Assembly: GCA_038225015.1 (NCBI GenBank)
Contig: JBBRFB010000093.1
Coordinates: 1-13,556, forward strand
DNA length: 13,556 bases
Reading direction: 5' to 3'
Source of the DNA: Schlegelella_A sp038225015
GTDB taxonomy: Bacteria > Pseudomonadota > Gammaproteobacteria > Burkholderiales > Burkholderiaceae_C
Shown here in pieces: positions 1-7,470 of the stretch. A program made the position numbers and the translations under genes. The notes under the pieces were generated by a model. That model worked only from the letters and a program-made list of their open reading frames with translations. It had not been told where the DNA came from and ran no database searches. The number at the start of each line of letters is the position of its first letter. Within the stretch, counting starts at the first letter, position 1.

Positions 1-1180
<1,180 letters not shown>

Positions 1181-1205
1181 GCGGTGAGTCCGGCTTTCGG
1201 TCGTG

Positions 1206-2474
1206 TCAGGCAGGACCTGCCGCTGCGGCGTGGCGGGCACGCCGGGCCCGGCTGAAGTGCAGCCACGCCAATGCCAGCGCCGCGAACTGGAGCAGCGCGC
1301 AGAAGTAGAACGGCGCGCCGATGCGCCAGTCGCCGCGCGGCAAATGCGAGACGACGCCGAGGAGCGGCGCGCTGATGACGGGTGCCACGACCGCCATCAG
1401 GCTCTGCAGCGAGCTCACCGCCCCCATCGTCCGGCCCTGCGTGGTGGCGTCTGCGGCGCCGGAGATGATGCTCTGGAGCGACGCCGAGACCGTGAAGCCG
1501 AGGATGTTGCAGAAGATGACCGCGTACATCATCCAGCCTTCGGTCACCACGCCCCACGCCAGGTAGGCCAGCGTCGACGAGACGAGGCCGGCGACGGCGA
1601 GCCGCTGCGGCGAGAAGCGCTTCAGCAGCCGCCCGAGCAGGAGGCCCTGGACCAGCGCCGACATGACGCCGACCGCGAACAGCGACCAGCCATTCTCGAG
1701 CGGACCCCAGCCGAACTTGAAGCTCGTGTAGAGAACCCAGCTCGTGTAGAGGATGAACTGCGAGAGCGCCGTGCAGGCGACCACCGCCACGAGCAGGCCG
1801 ATGCCGGCGAGGCGGCCGAGGGCGGTCAGGGCCGAGAGCGGGTTGAGTGCCGTTCGCCAGACGAGCGGGCGGCGGCGCGAAGGCGGCAGCGACTCCGGCA
1901 GCACGTACCAGCCATACAGCAGGTTAACGAGGGCGAGCGTGCCGGCGACGACGAAGGGCAACCGCAGGTCGACCGCTCCGAGCACGCCGCCCATGACCGG
2001 GCCGAGGATGAAGCCGAGGCCGAACATCGCCCCGAGCAGGCCGAAGCGCTTGGCGCGCTGCGCCGGCTCGGTGATGTCGGCGACGTAGGCGTTGGCGACC
2101 GAGAGGTTCGACTGCATCGCGCCGCTGAAGAAGCGGACCAGGATGAGGACCCAGAGCGCCTGGGCCAACGCGGTCACGAAGAAGCTCAACGCCAAGGCGC
2201 AGAAGCCCACCAGCAGCACCGGCCGGCGCCCATGCCGGTCGGAAAGTGCGCCGAGGACCGGCGATGTCAGGAAATTGGCGAAGCTGAAGGCGAACGCGAC
2301 GGCGCCGTACCACCACGCCTGCTCGGCCTGCGACGAGGTGAACGTGCCGACCAGGGCCGGCAACACCGGCACGATCAGGCCGATCGACACCATGTCGATC
2401 AGCACCGTGATCATGATGAAGGGCATCGCCGCGGAACGCTCGCGCGCCGCGCTGCCGGGGCGGCTCGTCGTCAT
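1206..2474 (-). CDS. MFS transporter of the DHA1 / TetA-like drug-efflux type
   Basis: A 422-residue inner-membrane protein with about 12 hydrophobic helices, the normal size for the major facilitator superfamily. It is probably a proton-driven exporter of small molecules. The family loop 2-3 motif A is clear as GALSDRHGRRPVLL (75-88). A motif C-like stretch FGLGFILGPVMGG (151-163) in helix 5 is typical of drug:H+ antiporters. A leader of about 16 residues rich in Arg and Ser precedes the first helix. The ATG overlaps the guaB stop codon as ATGA (2474-2471), so translation is probably coupled to guaB, and guaA follows 25 nt downstream. This placement suggests a link to purine metabolism, such as export of a purine, nucleoside or purine-pathway inhibitor, but the substrate cannot be read from the sequence. 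Family assignment is firm; function is inferred. Confidence 0.93.
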   Translation of the reverse strand: MTTSRPGSAARERSAAMPFIMITVLIDMVSIGLIVPVLPALVGTFTSSQAEQAWWYGAVAFAFSFANFLTSPVLGALSDRHGRRPVLLVGFCALALSFFVTALAQALWVLILVRFFSGAMQSNLSVANAYVADITEPAQRAKRFGLLGAMFGLGFILGPVMGGVLGAVDLRLPFVVAGTLALVNLLYGWYVLPESLPPSRRRPLVWRTALNPLSALTALGRLAGIGLLVAVVACTALSQFILYTSWVLYTSFKFGWGPLENGWSLFAVGVMSALVQGLLLGRLLKRFSPQRLAVAGLVSSTLAYLAWGVVTEGWMMYAVIFCNILGFTVSASLQSIISGAADATTQGRTMGAVSSLQSLMAVVAPVISAPLLGVVSHLPRGDWRIGAPFYFCALLQFAALALAWLHFSRARRARHAAAAGPA

Positions 2475-3946
2475 TCGGAGCGGTAGTTCGGCGCTTCCTT
2501 GGTGATCTGCACGTCGTGGACGTGGCTCTCGCGCATCCCCGCCGACGAGATCTCGACGAATGCGGCCTTCTCGCGCATCTCGTCGATGCTGGCGCAGCCG
2601 CAGTAGTGCATCGCCGCACGCAGGCCGCCGCCCATCTGGAAGATGATGCCGACGACCGAGCCCTTGTACGGCACCTGCCCTTCGATGCCCTCAGGCACGA
2701 GCTTGGCGCTGCCGGCCGCGGCGGCGCTCGACTCGCCTTCCTGGAAATAGCGGTCGGCCGAGCCTTCCTGCATGGCGCCGATCGATCCCATGCCGCGGAA
2801 GCTTTTGTACGTACGCCCGTGGTAGAGGATGACCTCTCCCGGCGCCTCCTCGGTGCCGGCGAAGGCGCTGCCCATCATCACCGAATGGGCGCCCGCGGCG
2901 ATCGCCTTGGCGAGATCGCCCGAGAAGCGGACACCGCCGTCGGCGATCACCGGAACACCGCTGCCGGCGATGGCGCGAACGACCTCGTCGATCGCCATCA
3001 CCTGCGGCACGCCGACCCCGGTGACGATGCGCGTGGTGCAGATCGATCCCGGGCCGATCCCGACCTTGACCGCATCGGCACCCGCTTCGACCAGCGCCAG
3101 CGCGCCAGCGCCGGTGGCGACGTTGCCGCCGATCACGTCGACGTGCGGGTACTGCTTCTTGACCCAGCGGACGCGCTCGGCCACGCCTTCGCTGTGGCCG
3201 TGCGCGGTGTCGACGACGAGGACGTCGACGCCAGCGCGCACCAGCAGTTCGGTGCGCTCCTCCGTGCCCTCGCCGACGCCGACGGCGGCGCCGACCCGGA
3301 GCTTGCCGTGCGCGTCGCGCGCCGCACTGGGAAAGCTGGTCTGCTTGGTGATGTCCTTCACGGTCATCAGGCCGCGCAGCTCGAATGCGTCGTTGACGAC
3401 GACGACCCGTTCGAGCTTGTGCGAGTGCATCAGCGCCTTGCCCTCGGCGAGCGAGGCGCCGTCGCGCACGCTCACCAGCCGCTCGCGCGGCGTCATGATC
3501 TCGCGCACCTTCGCGTCGAGCCGCTCCTCGAACCGGACGTCGCGGTTGGTGACGATGCCGACCACCGATTGGCCTTCGACGACCGGGAATCCCGAGACAC
3601 CGTGCAGCTTCGACAGCTCGACAACCTGCCGCACGGTCATGTCCGGCGTCACGGTGATCGGATCGCGCAGCACACCCGATTCGTAACGCTTGACCTTGGC
3701 GACCTCGGCGGCCTGCTGCTTCGGCGTCAGGTTCTTGTGGACGATTCCGATGCCGCCCTCTTGCGCCAGCGCAATCGCCAAGCGTGCTTCCGTCACGGTA
3801 TCCATCGCCGCCGAGACGAGCGGCAGGTTGAGCCGGATGTTTCGGGACAGCAGGGTCGCCAGGCTGGTGTCGCGCGGCAAGACGCGCGAGAAAGCCGGCA
3901 CCAGGAGAACGTCGTCGAAGGTCAGCGCTTTGCCCAGAAGGCGCAT
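2471..3946 (-). CDS. guaB: IMP dehydrogenase
   Basis: Oxidises IMP to XMP with NAD+, the committed step toward GMP, as a cytosolic tetramer. The product is 491 residues, typical for bacteria. The (beta/alpha)8 barrel is interrupted by a tandem CBS (Bateman) module at about 94-200, usually a nucleotide-sensing regulatory element. The catalytic loop GPGSICTTRIVTG holds nucleophile Cys303. Other family marks are ADGGVRFSGD (335-344), the phosphate-binding MMGS/FAGT stretch near 357-365, GMGS (386-388 region) and the flap around SADRYF (396-401). The ATG at 3946 is preferred over one 7 codons upstream because it yields the family start MRLLGKALTFDD and has GGAG (3957-3954) 7 nt upstream. The gene leads the guaB-MFS-guaA unit, and its stop TGA overlaps the MFS start. 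Confidence 0.98.
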   Translation of the reverse strand: MRLLGKALTFDDVLLVPAFSRVLPRDTSLATLLSRNIRLNLPLVSAAMDTVTEARLAIALAQEGGIGIVHKNLTPKQQAAEVAKVKRYESGVLRDPITVTPDMTVRQVVELSKLHGVSGFPVVEGQSVVGIVTNRDVRFEERLDAKVREIMTPRERLVSVRDGASLAEGKALMHSHKLERVVVVNDAFELRGLMTVKDITKQTSFPSAARDAHGKLRVGAAVGVGEGTEERTELLVRAGVDVLVVDTAHGHSEGVAERVRWVKKQYPHVDVIGGNVATGAGALALVEAGADAVKVGIGPGSICTTRIVTGVGVPQVMAIDEVVRAIAGSGVPVIADGGVRFSGDLAKAIAAGAHSVMMGSAFAGTEEAPGEVILYHGRTYKSFRGMGSIGAMQEGSADRYFQEGESSAAAAGSAKLVPEGIEGQVPYKGSVVGIIFQMGGGLRAAMHYCGCASIDEMREKAAFVEISSAGMRESHVHDVQITKEAPNYRSE

Positions 3947-3964
3947 ACGGGGGCTCCAGTCGCA

Positions 3965-4028
3965 CAACGGCGTTGCGCCGTTGCGTCGTAGGCTAACTTC
4001 GCAAAGCGAAGTTAAGGTGCGAAGCGCC
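3965..4028 (-). promoter_or_regulatory. Three tandem hairpins in the guaB leader
   Basis: Three inverted repeats, each with a 3-nt loop, stand between the predicted guaB promoter and its ribosome-binding site. The first, CAACGGCG/CGCCGTTG, is a perfect 8-bp stem (3965-3983). The second, TAACTTCGC/GCGAAGTTA, is a perfect 9-bp stem (3994-4014). The third, GGTGC/GCGCC, is a 5-bp stem with one G-T wobble (4016-4028). The hairpin nearest the gene ends 7 nt before the GGAG. In RNA these could stabilise the leader or modulate translation or early termination. As DNA, the first palindrome could be an operator. None is followed by a U-tract on the guaB strand, so simple terminators are unlikely. The symmetry is seen directly; any regulatory role is inferred. 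Confidence 0.6.
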
Positions 4029-4046
4029 GGCCGCAGACAAAAGGGA

Positions 4047-4052
4047 ATTATA
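4047..4052 (-). promoter_or_regulatory. guaB promoter, -10 box
   Basis: A perfect TATAAT reads on the minus strand (4052-4047) in an otherwise very GC-rich region, about 100 nt upstream of the guaB ATG. At 16-18 nt further upstream there is no good TTGACA match. That position instead carries a small palindrome, CCCGC/GCGGG with a 4-nt centre (4071-4084), which could be a binding site for an activator or repressor. Predicted transcription would start near 4040, giving a leader that includes the three hairpins. Confidence 0.55.
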
Positions 4053-4154
4053 CGGATGCAGGAACTAAGTCCCGCTTTGGCGGGGGTGGCAGGCCGCCTT
4101 GCCCAGGGTGCGCCGCTACACTGGCTGGCATCGCCTCACCGTGCCGCTTCCTCC

Positions 4155-4670
4155 ATGGCTCGACCGTTCGCTGCCCTCCTCGTCGCCTTCGCGGCCACCC
4201 TGCTCGCCCTGCCGGCCGAGGCGCAGTGGAAGTGGCGCGACAAGACGGGACGCGTGCAATACAGCGACCTGCCGCCGCCTTCGAGCACGCCCGAACAGGA
4301 CATCCTGACCCGGCCGAATTCGGGGCAGCGTCGTAGCCTCACGCCCCCTCCCGCCGCGGCCTCTGCAGCCTCGGGTCCCCTGGGGGCCGCATCAGGCGCG
4401 CTGACGCCCCGCGTTGTCGAGCCCGAGCTCGAAGCCAAGCGCAAGAAGGCCGAGCAGGAGCAGGCTGCGAAGGCGAAGGCCGAGCAGGACAAGGTCGCGG
4501 CCGCCAAGGCCGAGAACTGCCAGCGAGCCCGCGCCCAGATGCGTTCGCTCGACAGCGGCATGCGCCTCGCGAAGGTGAACGAGAAGGGCGAGCGCGAGTT
4601 CCTCGACGACCGCCAGCGCGCCGACGAAGGCAAGCACGCCCGCGACACCATCGCCGCCGACTGCAAGTAG
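4155..4670 (+). CDS. Secreted DUF4124 domain protein
   Basis: A 171-residue protein of unknown function. The first 23 residues form a Sec signal peptide (hydrophobic AALLVAFAATLLALP, likely cleavage after AEA), so it is probably periplasmic. The mature N-terminus QWKWRDKTGRVQYSDLPPP (24-42) is the short DUF4124 module, which proteobacteria often carry on envelope proteins. A Pro/Ala/Ser-rich linker follows (about 43-88), then a Lys/Glu/Ala-rich helix (about 90-121) likely to form a coiled coil. Cys122 and Cys170 bracket the C-terminal segment and could form a disulfide. ATG 4155 was chosen because it starts the signal peptide directly; an in-frame ATG at 4056 would add 33 unlikely residues. 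No Shine-Dalgarno precedes it. A TACACT at 4117-4122 could be a -10 box but has no convincing -35. It diverges from guaB. Confidence 0.85.
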   Translation: MARPFAALLVAFAATLLALPAEAQWKWRDKTGRVQYSDLPPPSSTPEQDILTRPNSGQRRSLTPPPAAASAASGPLGAASGALTPRVVEPELEAKRKKAEQEQAAKAKAEQDKVAAAKAENCQRARAQMRSLDSGMRLAKVNEKGEREFLDDRQRADEGKHARDTIAADCK

Positions 4671-4690
4671 GCGCGCCGCCAGCGCGCGGC
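4671..4690. terminator. Possible GC-rich hairpin between convergent genes
   Basis: The 29 bases between the DUF4124 stop and the rnfH stop contain GCGCGC (4671-4676) and GCGCGC (4682-4687) around a 5-nt loop. An alternative pairing of GCCGC with GCGGC ends at 4690. It is placed where a bidirectional terminator would be useful, but there is no T-tract on either strand. Pairs of GC hexamers like this can also arise by chance in DNA this rich in G+C. Confidence 0.3.
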
Positions 4691-4699
4691 ACCGCCCGC

Positions 4700-5008
4700 T
4701 CAGGGCGTCCCGGTTCGACCGCGCCGACGCTGCTCGCGCCGGCGACGGGCCTCCTTCGGTTCGACCTCGAGCGGGCGATACACCTCGACACGGTCGCCTT
4801 CGGTGAGCACCGTGTCGAGGCCGCAGACGCGCCCCCAGATGCCGACCGACTGGCTAGAGATGTCGAGCCTCGCGAAGTGATCCAGCAGGCCGCTGGCGCG
4901 AAGGGCCTCGAGCACCGTGGCGCCCGCCGCCACCTCCAGCGCCACTTCGGCGGCGTCGTGCGCGCCCTGGCTGGAGGCGACGGCGACGCGCATGGCCGGG
5001 CCGCTCAC
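4700..5008 (-). CDS. rnfH: RnfH/RatB-family ubiquitin-like protein
   Basis: A 102-residue small protein of the RnfH (UPF0125) family with a beta-grasp, ubiquitin-like fold. Visible family marks are GATVLEALRASGLL (28-41), SVGIWGRV and the signature GDRVEVYRPLEVEPKEARRRR toward the C-terminus, followed by a basic tail. In E. coli the homologous gene (ratB/rnfH) is next to ratA, as here. RatB was named as an antitoxin partner, while the name RnfH comes from gene linkage to the Rnf complex elsewhere; its real role is unsettled. Start: GTG 5008 lies 7 nt after the ratA stop, with AGGG very close upstream. An ATG at 4993 would shorten it by 5 residues and cannot be excluded. It is probably co-transcribed with ratA. 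Confidence 0.9.
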   Translation of the reverse strand: MSGPAMRVAVASSQGAHDAAEVALEVAAGATVLEALRASGLLDHFARLDISSQSVGIWGRVCGLDTVLTEGDRVEVYRPLEVEPKEARRRREQRRRGRTGTP

Positions 5009-5015
5009 GCCCTGT

Positions 5016-5480
5016 TCACCGCGGGCCGTAGACCTGCTCGGCCCGCTTCACGAAGGAGTCGACGAAGGTATTGGCGATGCGGTCGAACACCGGGCTGATG
5101 GCGCCCTCGAGCATCCCGTTCGAGAACCCGTAGCGCATCTCGAAATCGATCTTGCACGCCGAGCTGGCACCGACGCCGGAGCGGTCGTCGAGTGGCAGGT
5201 CGATGAAGCGCCAGAGGCCGTCGAGCAGGGAGAACGGACCGTCGACGAGGCCGATGTGGACCGAGGTGTCTGGCACCTGGACGTTCTTCGTCGTGAAAGC
5301 GTGGCGCAGGCCCGAGAAGGCCAGGTGCAGCCGCGCCGTCGGCCCGTCGGCGTCGCGGCCGAGGATCTCGACCTTCTCGCACCAGGGCAGGAACTGCGGA
5401 TAGGACTCGACATCGGTGACCAGCGCATAGATCTCGTGCGGCGAGTACCAGAGCAGAACCGACTTCTTGACGTGCTTCAT
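5016..5480 (-). CDS. ratA: RatA / COQ10-type START-domain protein
   Basis: A 154-residue single-domain protein of the polyketide cyclase/START superfamily, COQ10/RatA branch. The N-terminal MKHVKKSVLL followed by SPHEIYALVTDVESYPQFLPWC (13-34) is the family hallmark, and the C-terminal SPVFDRIANTFVDSFVKRA helix closes the lipid-binding type pocket. E. coli RatA is reported to block association of 50S with 30S ribosomal subunits. The eukaryotic relative Coq10 binds ubiquinone, so a quinone-related role is an equal possibility. ATG 5480 is chosen because it gives the canonical start; an upstream in-frame ATG at 5540 would overlap smpB and adds non-family residues. It is divergent from smpB (52-bp gap) and 7 nt ahead of rnfH, the arrangement known from E. 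coli. Confidence 0.94.
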   Translation of the reverse strand: MKHVKKSVLLWYSPHEIYALVTDVESYPQFLPWCEKVEILGRDADGPTARLHLAFSGLRHAFTTKNVQVPDTSVHIGLVDGPFSLLDGLWRFIDLPLDDRSGVGASSACKIDFEMRYGFSNGMLEGAISPVFDRIANTFVDSFVKRAEQVYGPR

Positions 5481-5496
5481 ACAATCGTGAAATTGT
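5481..5496. promoter_or_regulatory. Palindrome in the ratA/smpB divergent spacer
   Basis: ACAAT (5481-5485) and ATTGT (5492-5496) form an inverted repeat with a 6-nt centre. It sits immediately upstream of the ratA ATG and inside the 52-bp spacer shared with smpB. Each arm also yields a TACAAT hexamer, one on each strand (5480-5485 plus, 5497-5492 minus), resembling -10 boxes. The minus-strand copy would give ratA an almost leaderless mRNA. No good -35 match stands at the right distance for either, so the promoter reading is tentative. Confidence 0.35.
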
Positions 5497-5532
5497 AGGA
5501 GCGCGCTTCTTCCGAGCGCCCCGCCTTCCCAG

Positions 5533-5997
5533 ATGCCCATTGCCGAGAATCGACGCGCCCGTTTCGACTACCACATCGAGGAGCGATACGAGGCGGGCAT
5601 GGTGCTCGAGGGCTGGGAGATCAAGGCCGTGCGCGCCGGCCAGGTTCAGCTGACCGACGGCTACGTGGTGATCAGGGACGGCGAGCTCTACCTGATCGGC
5701 TGCCGCATCAACGCGCTGCGCAGCGCCTCGACCCATGTCCAGCCCGAGGCCGACCGGACGAAGAAGCTTCTCATGCACAAGGAGGAGATCCGTCGCCTCA
5801 TCGGCAAGGTCGAGCAGAAGGGCTTCACGCTCGTGCCGCTCGACCTGCACTACAAGGGCGGCAAGGTGAAGGCCGAGATCGCGCTGGCCAAGGGCAAGGC
5901 CGAGCACGACAAGCGCAATACCGAGAAGAAGCGCGACTGGGAGCGCGAACATGGCCGCCTGATGCGGCAAAAGGGCAGCTCGCCCGCCAAGCACTGA
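5533..5997 (+). CDS. smpB: SsrA-binding protein SmpB
   Basis: A 154-residue partner of tmRNA in trans-translation. It binds the tRNA-like part of tmRNA, carries it to ribosomes stalled on mRNAs lacking a stop codon, and mimics the missing anticodon arm. The start MPIAENRRARFDY, the core EERYEAGMVLEGWEIKAVRAG (17-36) and the conserved RTKKLLMHKEEI (75-86) identify an oligonucleotide-binding barrel. The lysine/arginine-rich tail HDKRNTEKKRDWEREHGR (125-142) is the segment that enters the mRNA channel. Length and all blocks are normal. No Shine-Dalgarno precedes ATG 5533, so its mRNA may have a short or absent leader. The tmRNA gene itself is not in this window. The P450 gene follows after 14 nt. 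Confidence 0.98.
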   Translation: MPIAENRRARFDYHIEERYEAGMVLEGWEIKAVRAGQVQLTDGYVVIRDGELYLIGCRINALRSASTHVQPEADRTKKLLMHKEEIRRLIGKVEQKGFTLVPLDLHYKGGKVKAEIALAKGKAEHDKRNTEKKRDWEREHGRLMRQKGSSPAKH

Positions 5998-6011
5998 GCG
6001 AGGAGAAAGCG

Positions 6012-7463
6012 ATGACCGTCGAAGCCGAGGCCGCCCTCGCCGCCAAGCCGCCCGTCCTGCGCGAGATCGACGACCTGCCCGGGCCGCGCGGCTGGCCACT
6101 GGTCGGCAACCTGTTCCAGATCGACAAGCCGAGGATGCACGCCCAGGTCGAGGACTGGGTGCGCGAATACGGGCCCTTCCTCCGCTTTCGGCTCGGCTCT
6201 CGGCCGATGCTGGTCGTCGCCGATCATGCGGCGATGGCGGCGGTGCTGCGCGACCGGCCGGACGGCTTTCGGCGCACGCCCCGCCTCGAGCAGGTCGGCA
6301 ACGAGCTCGGCCTCGCCGGCGGTGTATTCGGTGCCGAGGGCGACCGCTGGCGCCGGCAGCGCCGCATGGTCATGGCCGGATTCGATCCGCGCCACCTGAA
6401 GGCGTACTTCCCGGCCCTTGTCAAGGTGACCGGCCGCCTCGAGGGACGCTGGCGGCGTGCGGCGCGCGCCGGAGCGACGATCGACCTGCAGTCCGACCTC
6501 ATGCGCTTCACCGTCGATGCCATTTCCGGCCTGGCGTTCGGCAGCGAGATCAACACGCTCGAGTCCGACGAGGAAGTCATCCAGCGCCATCTCGACAAGA
6601 TCTTCCCGGCGATGTTCGACCGCCTGCTCGCGCCGTTGCCGACCTGGCGCTGGTGGAAGAGCGCCGCCGTCCGCGACCTCGACCGCAGCGTGGCGGCGGT
6701 CAACACGGCGATCGAGGGATTCATCGCCCAGGCGCGCACACGCCTGGACGCCGAACCAGGCCGTCGCGAGGCACCGGCGAACCTGCTCGAGGCGATGCTC
6801 GTCGCCGCCGGCGACGAGCATTCGGGCATCACCGACCGCGAGGTGGCGGGCAATGTGATGACGATGCTGCTGGCCGGCGAGGACACGACGGCGAACTCGC
6901 TGGCGTGGATGATCTGGCTGCTGCACGAGAACCCGGACTGTCTCGCCCGCGCCCGGGCCGAGATCGACGAGCGCGCCGGGCCGATGGCCGGGTGGACGCC
7001 GGAGCGGCTGGCCGGCCTCGCCTACGTCGGCGCCTGCGCCAGCGAGACGATGCGCCTGAAGCCGGTAGCGCCATCGATCGTGGTGCAGGCCCTGCGCGAC
7101 ACGACGATCGCCGACATCCGCGTCCCGCGCGGCACGCTGGTCTGGGGCGCACTGCGCAGCGACAGCCTCGATGAGCGCCATTTCCCCGGCGCGATGCGGT
7201 TCGATCCCGACCGCTGGTTGCACGACGATCCGCAGCGCTCGGCCGCGGCGGCGGCGCGGATCGCGATGCCGTTCGGTGCCGGGCCGCGCGTCTGCCCCGG
7301 TCGTCACCTCGCCCTGCAGGAGATGACGATGGTGCTGGCGATGCTCCTGCATCGCTTCGAGCTGGAGAGCGTCGCCACCGCCGACGGCGACCCGCCGAAG
7401 GAGAACCTCTCGTTCACGATGGCGCCCGTCGGGCTCGGGATGCGGCTGCGCGAGCGGCCCTGA
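6012..7463 (+). CDS. Soluble cytochrome P450
   Basis: A 483-residue haem-thiolate monooxygenase. The N-terminal proline-rich hinge LPGPRGWPLVGNL (22-34) resembles eukaryotic-style P450s, but no membrane anchor precedes it, so it is cytosolic. The C-helix has DRWRRQRR (111-118). The I-helix oxygen-activation motif is AGEDTT (288-293), the K-helix ExxR is ETMR (345-348) and the PERF-like motif is FDPDRW (397-402). The haem-binding loop FGAGPRVCPG (421-430) has axial ligand Cys428. All catalytic elements are intact. AGGAG (6001-6005) stands 6 nt before the ATG, the strongest ribosome-binding site in the window. No ferredoxin, reductase or fused reductase domain is adjacent, so electrons must come from elsewhere. 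Substrate is unknown: fatty acid, terpenoid, alkane and aromatic hydroxylation are all possible. Base composition matches its neighbours. Confidence 0.96.
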   Translation: MTVEAEAALAAKPPVLREIDDLPGPRGWPLVGNLFQIDKPRMHAQVEDWVREYGPFLRFRLGSRPMLVVADHAAMAAVLRDRPDGFRRTPRLEQVGNELGLAGGVFGAEGDRWRRQRRMVMAGFDPRHLKAYFPALVKVTGRLEGRWRRAARAGATIDLQSDLMRFTVDAISGLAFGSEINTLESDEEVIQRHLDKIFPAMFDRLLAPLPTWRWWKSAAVRDLDRSVAAVNTAIEGFIAQARTRLDAEPGRREAPANLLEAMLVAAGDEHSGITDREVAGNVMTMLLAGEDTTANSLAWMIWLLHENPDCLARARAEIDERAGPMAGWTPERLAGLAYVGACASETMRLKPVAPSIVVQALRDTTIADIRVPRGTLVWGALRSDSLDERHFPGAMRFDPDRWLHDDPQRSAAAAARIAMPFGAGPRVCPGRHLALQEMTMVLAMLLHRFELESVATADGDPPKENLSFTMAPVGLGMRLRERP

Positions 7464-7470
7464 GCAGGTC

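Noticed and set aside
1203..2486. A 427-codon open frame antisense to the MFS gene
   Set aside because: It is extremely rich in Arg, Asp, Glu, Gln and His with no fold signature, and the opposite strand encodes a clear 12-helix transporter.
2516..3991. A 491-codon open frame antisense to guaB
   Set aside because: Its composition (rich in Asp, Arg, His, Ala, no domain) mirrors the codon pattern of guaB on the other strand, and the sense gene is unmistakable. Long antisense frames are expected at this G+C.
5016..5480. ratA-rnfH as a true toxin-antitoxin system
   Set aside because: The pair matches the E. coli RatA/RatB naming, but it is a conserved core-genome pair. The COQ10-like fold equally supports a quinone role, so I did not list it as a defence or addiction module.
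5005..6099. A 364-codon minus-strand frame across smpB
   Set aside because: It covers smpB on the opposite strand and ratA in a wrong frame; neither part resembles a protein family.
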